From NCBI GenBank assembly GCA_003695725.1, contig RFHX01000193.1, forward strand, positions 1 to 14,959: DNA of 14,959 nucleotides. Reading direction: 5' to 3'. The notes under the pieces are model-generated. The model saw nothing but the letters and a program-made list of their open reading frames with translations. It was not told the DNA's origin and did no database searches. The stretch comes from J061 sp003695725 [NCBI: Candidatus Schekmanbacteria bacterium] (GTDB lineage Bacteria > Schekmanbacteria > GWA2-38-11). The translations under genes and the position numbers were made by a program. Below, one piece after another: positions 1-7,746 of the stretch. Numbering within the stretch: position 1 is the stretch's first letter; every line of letters starts with the position of its first letter.

Positions 1-4
1 AATT

Positions 5-50
5 AAAGTTAAGGATGTGTTGTATTTATCAACTTCATTTTCTTAACTTT
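5..50 (+). promoter_or_regulatory. 9-bp inverted repeat in the leader of the ferritin-like gene
   Basis: AAAGTTAAG at 5-13 is the exact reverse complement of CTTAACTTT at 42-50, separated by 28 nt. The right arm abuts the strong Shine-Dalgarno stretch GGAGAGGAGG at 51-60, eight nt before the ATG at 68. As RNA it could form a stem beside the ribosome binding site. As DNA it could be an operator for a dimeric repressor. No T tract follows, so it is not a rho-independent terminator. The repeat is seen directly; any function is inferred. Confidence 0.35.
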
Positions 51-67
51 GGAGAGGAGGTGGATAA

Positions 68-559
68 ATGGCAAACATTTTATTAAACGGCCTTGCTGAA
101 TCTCTTATAACGGCTTTAGCTAATGAGATAAGGGTAATCGAGTTATATTCGAAGTGTCTGAAGCATGAAATAAGTGATGATATGAAGGATGTGATATCTG
201 CAATAATAAACGCGAAGAAAAGACATATGAAAATGTTGAGCGATTTTTTTGAAAAAAAATTTAATAAAAAACTCGATGATTCAAAGATAAAAGAACTATC
301 CCTTGAAAATATCAAAAGTCTTGCTTTTGAACAATATACGCTCCACCTTCTTGATGTTGCCCTTGGTTATCAGACAAGAGGTAAAGACCATCTTGAAAGG
401 TCGGCACAAAACTTTTCCGACTATAAAGATGTGCAAGCTCTCTTTACTAAACTGATAGAGGAAGAAGAAGAATATATTGCAATGATTGAAAAAGAGATAA
501 AAGCAGAGCAGGGGAAACCTTTCAATGATTTCGAGCTTGATTTGTTCGTGAGAGAATAA
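68..559 (+). CDS. Ferritin-like / rubrerythrin-like four-helix protein
   Basis: This 163-residue, mostly alpha-helical, highly charged protein has no signal peptide, so it is probably cytoplasmic. The helices fall roughly at residues 8-34, 36-63, 78-110 and 118-146, the layout of the ferritin-like superfamily that includes rubrerythrin and related diiron proteins. Helix 1 carries E20 and E25, and helix 2 carries H53. The usual ExxH pairs look altered: the position three before H53 is K50, and the helix-4 position where His is expected is Y136 within an EEEEEY run. A normal diiron site is therefore uncertain, and the protein may bind metal differently or have a structural or stress role. The start is supported by a strong GGAGAGGAGG site. 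It appears monocistronic, since the next gene is 419 nt away. The fold call rests on pattern, not on an alignment. Confidence 0.6.
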   Translation: MANILLNGLAESLITALANEIRVIELYSKCLKHEISDDMKDVISAIINAKKRHMKMLSDFFEKKFNKKLDDSKIKELSLENIKSLAFEQYTLHLLDVALGYQTRGKDHLERSAQNFSDYKDVQALFTKLIEEEEEYIAMIEKEIKAEQGKPFNDFELDLFVRE

Positions 560-978
560 AGAATTCATCATATTGTATCTGTCAAAATAAGATTTTTCTA
601 TCTTTAGGAAATTGTGGTTACCTTTATTGTTTGAGCATATTTTTTGATAATTCGATTGCAAAAGCCAATCATTTACACTGATATCTTGTGATTCAACACC
701 TGAATCTGAGTATAGAGAGATTTCAATGACACTCAATTTGGAAAGTAGTAAAAATTTTATTCAACAGTAGGAAAAGTTTTTTGTCATATAATGAAAAAAA
801 AATGGTATTGAAAGATATTTTTCCGGCGGAGGTAGAACATCAAGATTAAGTAATATTTCAATAAACTTCTTGTCTGTTTTTTGAAAATAATGCATAGTAA
901 TGCTGATGAATCCTGCTCAGTGAAATTCTTCACAAAGATGAAAATTATCGAATAAAGACTCTGAAAAGGAGGAGTCAG
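560..978. other. Intergenic region, no gene supported
   Basis: This AT-rich stretch of 419 nt contains stops in all forward frames and no reverse ORF with a ribosome binding site. It holds a GATTCA-ACACC-TGAATC inverted repeat at 690-706 and a perfect TATAAT at 787-792 that lacks a convincing -35 box. A small hairpin, GTGAA-ATTC-TTCAC, lies at 920-933. Next to the following gene is the ribosome binding site AAAGGAGG at 965-972. A promoter for the downstream gene probably lies here, but I cannot fix its position. Confidence 0.5.
690..706. promoter_or_regulatory. 6-bp perfect inverted repeat with 5-nt spacer
   Basis: GATTCA at 690-695 and TGAATC at 701-706 are exact reverse complements around ACACC. 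There is no T tract, so a terminator is unlikely. It could be a small operator upstream of the secreted-protein gene, but a 6-bp repeat can occur by chance in AT-rich DNA. Confidence 0.2.
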
Positions 979-3900
979 ATGTGCCGTTTTAGTCACATAT
1001 TTCGGTTTTCTATCTTTTTTATTTCATCTTTATTACTTTTAATGCCTCCTGCCCTATCTCATAGTAAAAAAATCACATATTCACCGAGTCTCACTGATTC
1101 CATTACAAGAATATCAATATCACCTTTTTCCAAATATCTCAAATTGGGGAAAAAGCAAAGATTTAGAATCAAACTAAGGGGCTTGGATAATCTGTCCTCA
1201 GAGAGTAAAGAGAGGATAAAGGATATCAAGAGAAGCTTCAAATGGTCAGTAAATGGGATTGAAGGTGGGAATGGTAAATATGGTAAAATCGACAGAAAAG
1301 GCAAATACCGTGCGCCTAAAAAGATAACCGGTAATAATCGTATTATCGTTGCGGCATACAGCCCTGATTTAGGATTGGAGAGCCCTGATGCAGTTGTAAT
1401 TCTTGTTAAAAAGAAAACAGGTAAAGGACGCCTATATATCAAAGCAAGGTGGATGTCAAAGGGGAACAAACGCGCTCTACAGGGAGAAATCCCTGAAGAG
1501 GTAAAAAAAGTAAAAGGCATATTGAAAGATGGCAAAATAGTGATTGAGGAGAAGTTGGTAGATGTAAATGAAAGAAAGATAGAATTTTCATCTGTCCCTC
1601 TTGGCAGGGTATATACGGTTATCCTTCAAGGTATTGATGAAAACGGTGCTGTAATCTATGAGGGAGTCCATAAGAATGTGAAACCAAGACTCCCTGACAA
1701 AAAGCCAAAACCTATTGTTATTGTCTTGAAGACGAAGGAAGGAGAGATAACGATTTCCAATATAACACCGCAGATTGAGAAGATTACCGCAGGGGGCAAA
1801 CAGAAATTTGAAGCAAAGCTCATAGGTGCATTCGACCCTGAAGGTGATGCAATAAAATGGTCAGTTGTAGGCGGTGCGACCGAAGGTCCCATTGGAAATA
1901 TCACCCAGAAGGGACTTTATACAGCGCCGACAACTACATTATCCCCCATTACTGTAACGATTAGAGCTTCTTGGCGCGAGGATGAGAGGAAATTTTCGGA
2001 ATATAGTTTTCAGGTTGTGCCAAATGTTTCAGTTTCTATTTCTCCTTCTTCCACCAGTGTTGAGTCAGGTGGGAAGGTTCAATTCACTGCTTTGGTTACA
2101 GGTGCGTCAGATACGGGTGTTTCTTGGACAGTGGAAGGAGGCGCAGTTAATGGGGCAATAGATGATACAGGACTTTATACGGCTCCTCAGGTTGAAGTAA
2201 CGAAGACTATCAACGTGCATGCAACAAGTGTTGTTGATACATCCAAATATTCAGAAGCTCAGGTCATAGTAAAGCCATTGCCACCTCAGGTTGTAGCAGT
2301 ATATCCAACTGGAGATGCTATAGGAGTGCCGGTAGATACGGTTATTTCAGCTACATTCAGCAGAAAGATGGATAGTTCAACAATAGATTCTTCATCATTT
2401 ATGATAAATGGAATTACAGGTACTATTTCAACCAAAGGGAATACAGTGCTTTTTTATCCAAACAATGAGCTTGAATATGAAAAAGTTTATACAGTTACAA
2501 TTTTTAGCACTATTAGAGATATAAATGGTATTCCATTGGAGAAAAATTATAAATGGTCCTTTTCAACAACAGGCCAGCTTTTTGTATCAGATGCTAATAC
2601 CTTAAGAATTTGTAGTATAAACAATTTTTCAAAAAACAAAGAGATAAAGATTTCATTATCTACAGAAGGTGGATATGAATATGGATACCATATGACAATG
2701 GATAATATAAATAAACGATTATTTGTTATTAATGGAGGCAACGGCATTGAGATATTTGATTTTGCTTCAGGAGAAATAATAAATTGGTCTGCTACAGGAG
2801 GATCTCCTTTGGGAGTAACAGTGCAGAATGATGGAAAAATCATTGTAGTAGATGAACTAACTGAAGATATGAATCGTTATAACCCAGATCTTAGCTTTCT
2901 TGACGATAATGATTATTATAAATTTGACGATCCTGAAGGTGTTGCTTACGACTCATATCATAACCGTATTTATGTTGCAGAACAAAATGATGACAAGATC
3001 TTTATATTTAATGGAACAACTTTAGCTCATATAAACACTGTAAATGTTGACCCAGATAATGCAGACGCACCTTATTGGTTGGTAGTAGATGGAGCTGTAA
3101 ACCGTCTTTTTGTACTTTCCGATGATTATAGTGGTATTTTTGTGTATGATATTATTTCAAATGGAAACGATCTTAAATTTAATAAAAAAATTCCTTCTTC
3201 AGGTGATTGCTATGGTACATTAGCTTTAAGCAAAACAGACCATAAGCTTTTTGCGGTAAATTACTGTAATGATACAGTTGAAGTCTTCAGTACAGAAAGT
3301 CTCAATTTTCTCGGAACAGTTCCTGTCTCATGTACTGGAACAGATCCTTTGATGATTGCAGCTGGAGGCTCTATTCCTGAACCTCCCCCTCAGACTGTAT
3401 TTACAGGCACGCTTTTTGCTGAATCGTTCAGCGGCTCTACAAGTGACAGCGAGGCAACTGCAGTCCGTCAGACATCAGATGGCGGATATGTTGCAGTTGG
3501 CAGAAGCTATTCACCAGCTACAGCCGGTGATATATTCGTAATGAAACTCGATTCCAATGGTTCGATAAATTGGCAAAAGATATTGGATTCATCTTCATGG
3601 GATTATGCGAACGATGTTATCGAAAGTTCCGATGGCGGTTATGTCGTAGGGGGCTATACTACAGCCGGTCCAGCCAGTCATAATGCATTATTGGCAAAAT
3701 TGGATTCCAATGGAAATGTTCAGTGGTCTAATGTCTATGGAGGAAGCGAACAAACTGAAATAAAAAGCGTCCGTGAAACATCAGATGGCGGCTATATTGC
3801 CGTGGGAAGAGCTAATGACAGCACCTTCTGGTTAGCGTGGGCTTTAAAAGTAGATTCAAATGGGATACCTGAATGGCACACGTATCTATTGTCAACTGCA

Positions 3901-4659
3901 GAGAGCGAACTAAATTCTGTAATTGAAGATTCTGGTGGAAATTATGTTGCTGTGGGAAATGCTATTGAAAATGGAGTGAGAAATGTTTGGATTGTCAAAT
4001 TTGGACCTTTTGGAAGTAGCACTCTAACATCCTATAACATTACAAGCGATGATTGGGGATATTCAATAGACAAGACATTGGATGGCGGCTACATAATTGC
4101 AGGACAAAGCTTTTCCTGGAATGGCTTATTGATGAAAGTAAATCCTGATTTCTCAACAGCTTGGCAGAAGAGTTATGGAGGAAGCGGTTTTGACAGATTT
4201 TATTCTGTGAGACAGACAACTGATGGTGGATATGTAGCCGTTGGGTATTCATCCTCTTTTTCTTCTGCAGGAGATAATTCTGCATGGATGATAAAGGTTG
4301 ATGCATCTGGGAATGTATTATGGCAGAAAGAATATTTCTCTCCATTATCCATTCTGGGTGAGGTCTTTCATTCTGTCGAAATGACCGTAGATGGAGGTTT
4401 TATTGTAGCTGGTGCAGGCGATATAGCAGGTAATGATACACAAGAACCGTGGGTACTTCATCTTGATAATAATGGCAATGCAAAAAATGGTTGCATTTTT
4501 GATGTGTTGACGACGAATCTGAGTGTTTTGGACCATACAGCGTCTATATCTTCTGGTGTCAGTTCTTTAGAAGGGAGTCTTGGTGAAGTAAATAATATTG
4601 TACTTTCAGAAAGCAGCTATTCATTGACTGCCAATGATTCATGTGCGACAACTTATTAA
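979..4659 (+). CDS. Large secreted Ig-like / double beta-propeller protein
   Basis: The product is a 1226-residue exported protein. An N-terminal signal peptide (R3, R9, hydrophobic core about 10-22, likely cleavage after A-L-S27) precedes a Lys-rich stretch. Three Ig-like modules follow, each with a conserved Trp (W89, W294, W383) in a W-S/T-V motif and a later G-x-Y-x-AP strand. Between the first and second is a beta-rich segment, about 150-250, that may be a carboxypeptidase-regulatory-like domain. Residues 435-532 read as an SbsA-type Ig-like (Big_5) domain, with P-T/S-G-A-x-G-V-P-V-D near the start and an F-S-x-K-M-D strand. Residues 533-797 form an NHL/YVTN-like propeller (RLFV, RIYVAE and KLFAVN strands). 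A Pro-rich linker (IPEPPPQT) leads to a seven-bladed propeller at about 806-1168. The Cys-containing tail has no LPXTG motif or transmembrane anchor. The start is fixed by AAAGGAGG six nt upstream. A cell-surface adhesion, binding or extracellular matrix role is likely, but no catalytic motif was seen. Confidence 0.8.
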   Translation: MCRFSHIFRFSIFFISSLLLLMPPALSHSKKITYSPSLTDSITRISISPFSKYLKLGKKQRFRIKLRGLDNLSSESKERIKDIKRSFKWSVNGIEGGNGKYGKIDRKGKYRAPKKITGNNRIIVAAYSPDLGLESPDAVVILVKKKTGKGRLYIKARWMSKGNKRALQGEIPEEVKKVKGILKDGKIVIEEKLVDVNERKIEFSSVPLGRVYTVILQGIDENGAVIYEGVHKNVKPRLPDKKPKPIVIVLKTKEGEITISNITPQIEKITAGGKQKFEAKLIGAFDPEGDAIKWSVVGGATEGPIGNITQKGLYTAPTTTLSPITVTIRASWREDERKFSEYSFQVVPNVSVSISPSSTSVESGGKVQFTALVTGASDTGVSWTVEGGAVNGAIDDTGLYTAPQVEVTKTINVHATSVVDTSKYSEAQVIVKPLPPQVVAVYPTGDAIGVPVDTVISATFSRKMDSSTIDSSSFMINGITGTISTKGNTVLFYPNNELEYEKVYTVTIFSTIRDINGIPLEKNYKWSFSTTGQLFVSDANTLRICSINNFSKNKEIKISLSTEGGYEYGYHMTMDNINKRLFVINGGNGIEIFDFASGEIINWSATGGSPLGVTVQNDGKIIVVDELTEDMNRYNPDLSFLDDNDYYKFDDPEGVAYDSYHNRIYVAEQNDDKIFIFNGTTLAHINTVNVDPDNADAPYWLVVDGAVNRLFVLSDDYSGIFVYDIISNGNDLKFNKKIPSSGDCYGTLALSKTDHKLFAVNYCNDTVEVFSTESLNFLGTVPVSCTGTDPLMIAAGGSIPEPPPQTVFTGTLFAESFSGSTSDSEATAVRQTSDGGYVAVGRSYSPATAGDIFVMKLDSNGSINWQKILDSSSWDYANDVIESSDGGYVVGGYTTAGPASHNALLAKLDSNGNVQWSNVYGGSEQTEIKSVRETSDGGYIAVGRANDSTFWLAWALKVDSNGIPEWHTYLLSTAESELNSVIEDSGGNYVAVGNAIENGVRNVWIVKFGPFGSSTLTSYNITSDDWGYSIDKTLDGGYIIAGQSFSWNGLLMKVNPDFSTAWQKSYGGSGFDRFYSVRQTTDGGYVAVGYSSSFSSAGDNSAWMIKVDASGNVLWQKEYFSPLSILGEVFHSVEMTVDGGFIVAGAGDIAGNDTQEPWVLHLDNNGNAKNGCIFDVLTTNLSVLDHTASISSGVSSLEGSLGEVNNIVLSESSYSLTANDSCATTY
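1099..2274 (+). repeat. Three Ig-like modules in the secreted protein
   Basis: This is a protein-level repeat. Each module starts with an S-I/N-S/T-P-type strand and a glycine turn before a K/Q-F strand. It then has K/S-W-S/T-V around W89, W294 or W383, and a G-x-I-x-x-x-G-x-Y-x-AP segment. Modules 2 and 3 (about residues 258-347 and 349-432) are adjacent and more alike. Module 1 (about 43-144) is separated by another beta domain and is more diverged and Lys-rich. Confidence 0.6.
3412..4488 (+). repeat. Seven tandem propeller blades of about 50 residues
   Basis: A D-G-G-Y-V/I-A-V/A-G strand recurs with its Asp (or Ser in blade 4) at residues 834, 885, 936, 985, 1035, 1082 and 1138, giving spacings of 51, 51, 49, 50, 47 and 56. 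Each is followed by a K-L/V-D-S-N-G-x-x-x-W strand-turn-strand. Blades 4, 5 and 7 are the most diverged. The count of seven matches a closed beta-propeller. DNA-level identity between blades is low apart from short GATGGCGG matches, so the duplications are old. Confidence 0.7.
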
Positions 4660-5001
4660 TTCTATGTTTTGCACACTCATTTGTTGTTTTTCATAGCTTT
4701 AATCAAAGTGTAAATAGTTCAAATGGAAGTTCAAATTTAATCGTCTTTTCATTTCCCACTTCGAGATTTAAAATATGATGGAACTTTATGTCCATCTATC
4801 ATTTTGCTTACTCAATTCTTATATACGCCAGTAAATAGCAATTCCCTGCAATTAAGTTTCTCCTGTTGGTTTACGCCAGATATTGTGTCGGATGACAGGT
4901 CTATTGTTGATTCCGATGTAGCTGGCCAATAGGGGCACTCTCTTATTATTGGATACTGGACAGTCGACGGCACGATTGATATACAGTATCACGACTCCTA
5001 T
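4660..5001. other. Gap with possible remnant of the next gene's 5' part
   Basis: No intact gene is seen. The frame of the following ORF is open from 4741 to 4929, is broken by TAG at 4930-4932, and then runs on into the ORF without a start codon until the ATG at 5002. The translated 4861-5001 stretch looks partly protein-like, with W-x-V-D-G-T just before the ATG. A 12-nt-period direct repeat of GTTCAAAT lies at 4717-4724 and 4729-4736. No clear terminator is seen after the large secreted-protein gene. Confidence 0.4.
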
Positions 5002-5499
5002 ATGGAAAGCAATTTTCCTGTCAATGCAAGCCAATGGTATCATAGTGTTGTGAATTTCGTTTCGGCAGGAGGAGGTGTGGTAACAGGTGAATGGATTGTA
5101 TGGAGTATAGGAGCAGCAGGCGCACATTCAGGTCTTGAACCGATTATTCCAGTAACTTATGCCGGAAGCTATATCACCAATACTACAACGCCAAATACTC
5201 ATACACAGGCAACAGCTGACTCTGTGCTAAACAATGGTCTTTCCTATTGCTTCAGTTTTTATATGGATAATTTAGGCGGTTCTGAATCCTGTCTTACAAC
5301 AAAGAGCAGTGCTTCTACATTTTATACGAGTGACCATGGGGGCTCATACTGCCCATCGGGAAATACGGGAGCGGCATGCTGGAATTACGCCAGCGGCAGA
5401 GTGATTAGTTTTTCAACATTGATTTCCTCTCTTGAATTATCAGACCCCTATTACACAACGCTCTTTGTCAATTCCGTAGAATGGGCAGGAAAATGGTAA
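5002..5499 (+). CDS. Hypothetical Cys-containing protein, probably a 5'-truncated remnant
   Basis: This 165-residue ORF belongs to no family I can name with confidence. It has four cysteines (C83, C97, C117, C126) and is rich in Ser, Thr, Gly and Tyr, which suits an extracytoplasmic protein with disulfides, yet it has no signal peptide. Residues 23-31 read GGGVVTGEW. This glycine-rich turn after a hydrophobic strand recalls ThuA-like or class I glutamine-amidotransferase-like folds, but the resemblance is weak. No Shine-Dalgarno sequence precedes the ATG. The same frame remains open upstream to a TAG at 4930 with plausible protein sequence. I infer that this is the 3' part of a longer secreted-protein gene broken by a stop, or a sequence error at that point. 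It could instead be a short gene with an unusual start. Confidence 0.45.
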   Translation: MESNFPVNASQWYHSVVNFVSAGGGVVTGEWIVWSIGAAGAHSGLEPIIPVTYAGSYITNTTTPNTHTQATADSVLNNGLSYCFSFYMDNLGGSESCLTTKSSASTFYTSDHGGSYCPSGNTGAACWNYASGRVISFSTLISSLELSDPYYTTLFVNSVEWAGKW

Positions 5500-5650
5500 G
5501 AGAATAACCTTTAAAAATCTTGTGATTTTCATTTTCTCAAGCAAAAATAAAAAAATCATTCAAATTCCATTTTAAATCAAAAGAGTATGTTTTATTTTTA
5601 AACCTGATTATCCTTTTAATGGATTTTTCTTGAATTTTTAAAGTGCCCTC

Positions 5651-5679
5651 TTGACTATAATTTTTTCATATTCTATTTA
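5651..5679 (+). promoter_or_regulatory. Possible sigma70-like promoter of the cluster
   Basis: TTGACT at 5651-5656 matches five of six bases of the -35 consensus. Seventeen nt later TATTTA (5674-5679) is a poor -10 box. If used, it would leave a leader of about 170 nt before the glycosyltransferase. It is the best candidate in the gap but is weak. Confidence 0.25.
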
Positions 5680-5764
5680 ACAGGCAAGACATAAGCATTG
5701 GAGAGTTGGTAACGCTTTGAATCGTAAGATTATTTTTTTGGAAAATTAATCTTTTTCTTTTGAT

Positions 5765-5795
5765 ATGCCGAAATTTCAAGTGCTTATTTTGGTAT
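5765..5795 (+). promoter_or_regulatory. Leader hairpin upstream of the glycosyltransferase
   Basis: ATGCCGAAAT (5765-5774) can pair over ten positions with ATTTTGGTAT (5786-5795), using two G-U wobbles and an 11-nt loop. No T run follows, so it is not a simple terminator. It could be a leader RNA structure or chance. Confidence 0.2.
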
Positions 5796-5860
5796 GGCAG
5801 AAGATATTTGGAGATAAGAAATCTTTATTGGATAAACAACAAATTTAGCGGAGTAATTGG

Positions 5861-6586
5861 GTGTATAAAGGCAAAACGGTTTCAGTAATTCTTCCTACCT
5901 ATAATGAGAAGGATTCAATAAGGCAGGTTATCAATGATTTTTTTGATACCGGTTATGTTGATGAGGTGGTTGTCGTCAATAATAATGCCGCTGAGGGAAC
6001 AGAAGAAGAAGTAAATAAAACACAAGCCAGACAAATCTTTGAAAAAAAACAGGGCTATGGATATGCTACCCAACGAGGACTTGCCGAAGCCAAAGGAGAC
6101 CTTTTAGTTATTTGCGAACCTGATGGGACATTTATTGCCCATGACATAATCAAACTGCTTGCTTATTCTGAGGATTTTGATGTCGTTTTTGGGACGAGGA
6201 CGACTTCAAAAATGATTCTTGAAGGAGCAAATATGGGATTTTTCCTGAGACTCGGCAATTGGGCTGTGGCGAAAATGATGGAAGTTCTCTTTCTTACAAG
6301 CGCTTTGACAGATGTAGGATGTACGATGCGACTTCTTTCAAGAAATGCTTATGAAAAGATAAAGGACCAATTTACAATAGGAGGCTCGCACTTTGGTCCA
6401 GAATTGATGTGTCTTGTAATAATAAATAAAATAAGTTTTATGGAGATACCTGTAAAATATGCTCCCCGTGTTGGAAAATCGTCAGTAACAGGTGATAAAG
6501 TTGTTGCTTTTTTCTTGGGGCTTAAGATGATTTCACTTATTATAAAGTATAGAATTAAAAGTCTCTTTTCATTAAAGAAGGGTTGA
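5861..6586 (+). CDS. Family 2 glycosyltransferase (polyprenyl-phosphate sugar type)
   Basis: This 241-residue GT-A fold transferase most likely moves a sugar from an NDP-sugar to a lipid-phosphate or glycan acceptor at the inner face of the membrane. The N-terminus has the GT2 strand VSVILPTYNE (residues 7-16), followed by V-V-V-V-N-N-N. The metal/nucleotide motif is E86-P-D88-G, a variant of DxD seen in dolichol-phosphate-mannose-synthase-like GT2 proteins. The later G-C-T-M-R-L-L-S motif also fits that group. There are no full C-terminal transmembrane helices, only a hydrophobic stretch near 217-230, so it is probably peripheral. The start is GTG with GGAG seven nt upstream. It is the first gene of the cluster, 10 nt before the radical SAM gene. 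The donor and acceptor cannot be read from sequence. Confidence 0.8.
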   Translation: MYKGKTVSVILPTYNEKDSIRQVINDFFDTGYVDEVVVVNNNAAEGTEEEVNKTQARQIFEKKQGYGYATQRGLAEAKGDLLVICEPDGTFIAHDIIKLLAYSEDFDVVFGTRTTSKMILEGANMGFFLRLGNWAVAKMMEVLFLTSALTDVGCTMRLLSRNAYEKIKDQFTIGGSHFGPELMCLVIINKISFMEIPVKYAPRVGKSSVTGDKVVAFFLGLKMISLIIKYRIKSLFSLKKG

Positions 6587-6596
6587 CCACCAATTT

Positions 6597-7676
6597 ATGC
6601 CTCTTTTTAATTGGTTTCATATAGGAAGCAATTACCTTTTCAGTAAAAATCCGCTCTACTTGATTTTTCAGATTACATCGAGGTGCAATTCAAGATGTCT
6701 CACCTGTTTCAATTGGAAAATTCTTGATGAAGAGAAAGGAAGAAATGACCTTTCATTAGATGAAATAGAGAAAATTTCTGAAAATTATGGACCACTTTTA
6801 CAATTGACTATTGGCGGCGGAGAGCCTTTTTTGCGTGATGATATCGATGAGATATGCTTTCTTTTCAGTAAAAACAATTCTGTCCAACATATAACAATTC
6901 CTACAAATGCACTGCTACCTGAAAAGGTTGCAGAAAAAATAGAAAGCATTTTGAAAAAGTGTCATTTAAACTATCTTCGTTTAGGCATATCTCTTGATGC
7001 CATAGGTGAAAGACATGACAGGATTAGAGGGGTTGTCGGCAATTATGAAAAAGCAAAGGAGACATACCGACACCTTTTGCCACTGAAGGAGAAATACGAA
7101 AATTTTGGCATAGAAGTAAGCTCAGTCTTTTCAGCTTTGAATAAGGAAATAATGAAGGAAACAATCGATATTGTTAAAGAGGAATTTACTGAAATTGACA
7201 AACATGCAGTTGTAGTAGTGAGGGGCGATGCCAGAAATCCGGAAACAAAGGAAATAACTGCTGATGAATATGCAGATGTCATTGGCTACCTTTACAAGCG
7301 TGAGGAGGCAGAAAAGAGAAAAAGCAGATTTATTCCGGATTTTTTCAAGACTATCTTTAAAATAAATACAGACATTGTCTATAAGAATCTTAAAGGCGAA
7401 AAATGGCCTATTCGATGCCTAGCTGGAAAAAGATTGATTATCATTAAATCAGATGGTGAAGTATTGCCTTGTGAAATTTTGGATGAAGTCTTGGGGAATT
7501 TAAGGGACAATGATTATCAAATGGATAGGATTCTCAATACCGACAAGGCAAAAAGAGTAATAAAGAAGATAAAGGAAACGCAATGCAGCTGCACCTTTGA
7601 GTGTGCTGTCCATGCAAGTTTGATTTTTAATTTTAATAACTATCCTCACATCTTCAAAGAAATGTTGAAACAATAA
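6597..7676 (+). CDS. Radical SAM protein with SPASM/twitch-like C-terminal domain
   Basis: This 359-residue enzyme is predicted to cleave S-adenosylmethionine reductively with a 4Fe-4S cluster held by C30-x3-C34-x2-C37 (S-R-C-N-S-R-C-L-T-C). T-I-G-G-G-E-P supplies the SAM-binding GGE motif. The C-terminus has C274-x17-C292 in the pattern C-x-A-G ... D-G-x-V-x-P-C, then C330-x-C332-x3-C336. This resembles the auxiliary-cluster domain of SPASM/twitch proteins but has fewer and differently spaced cysteines than the classic SPASM motif. Such enzymes modify peptides, sugars or other small molecules. No precursor peptide gene is evident nearby, which argues weakly for a small-molecule or glycan substrate. 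The ATG lies 10 nt after the glycosyltransferase stop, with GAAGGG inside the end of that gene as the probable ribosome site, so the two are probably cotranscribed. Confidence 0.85.
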   Translation: MPLFNWFHIGSNYLFSKNPLYLIFQITSRCNSRCLTCFNWKILDEEKGRNDLSLDEIEKISENYGPLLQLTIGGGEPFLRDDIDEICFLFSKNNSVQHITIPTNALLPEKVAEKIESILKKCHLNYLRLGISLDAIGERHDRIRGVVGNYEKAKETYRHLLPLKEKYENFGIEVSSVFSALNKEIMKETIDIVKEEFTEIDKHAVVVVRGDARNPETKEITADEYADVIGYLYKREEAEKRKSRFIPDFFKTIFKINTDIVYKNLKGEKWPIRCLAGKRLIIIKSDGEVLPCEILDEVLGNLRDNDYQMDRILNTDKAKRVIKKIKETQCSCTFECAVHASLIFNFNNYPHIFKEMLKQ

Positions 7677-7729
7677 TGGTTGGGATATTTACAAAAGATC
7701 CATTTTCGATGGTATATAGCACATTTAAA

Positions 7730-7746
7730 ATCTTCTGAAAGAAGAT
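7730..7746 (+). promoter_or_regulatory. 7-bp perfect hairpin between radical SAM and SDR genes
   Basis: ATCTTCT (7730-7736) and AGAAGAT (7740-7746) are exact complements around a GAA triloop, in the 124-nt gap that is the largest inside the first six genes of the cluster. No T tract follows directly, so termination is doubtful. It could be a processing or mRNA-stability element, or an operator half-site pair. An 11-nt palindrome, TGAAAATTTCA, lies just downstream at 7763-7773. Confidence 0.3.

Larger units (their letters stand above)
5500..5860. other. Intergenic leader before the biosynthetic-like cluster
   Basis: This very AT-rich 361-nt stretch has no supportable ORF. After the upstream stop, AAAATC (5514-5519) and GATTTT (5524-5529) can form a weak AT stem, too weak to call a terminator. 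It contains a TTGACT box at 5651 and a 10-bp imperfect hairpin at 5765-5795. GGAG at 5850-5853 serves the next gene's GTG start. Confidence 0.5.

Noticed and set aside
296-736. Reverse-strand 146-codon ORF
   Set aside because: It overlaps most of the second half of the ferritin-like gene on the opposite strand and has no recognisable motif or ribosome site.
784-996. Reverse-strand 70-codon ORF in the first gap
   Set aside because: It has no ribosome site, a low-complexity Phe/Ile/Leu-rich product, and overlaps the well-supported start of the secreted-protein gene.
1059-1535. Reverse-strand 158-codon ORF
   Set aside because: It lies wholly antisense inside the large secreted-protein gene, whose Ig-like modules are clear in the sense frame.
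4930-4932. Pyrrolysine-type read-through of the in-frame TAG
   Set aside because: No pyl genes or dedicated context are visible and the upstream part has no start codon; decay or a sequencing error is simpler.
5514-5529. Rho-independent terminator after the 5002-5499 ORF
   Set aside because: The AAAATC/GATTTT stem is only six pairs, almost all A-T, and a clean T tract does not follow.
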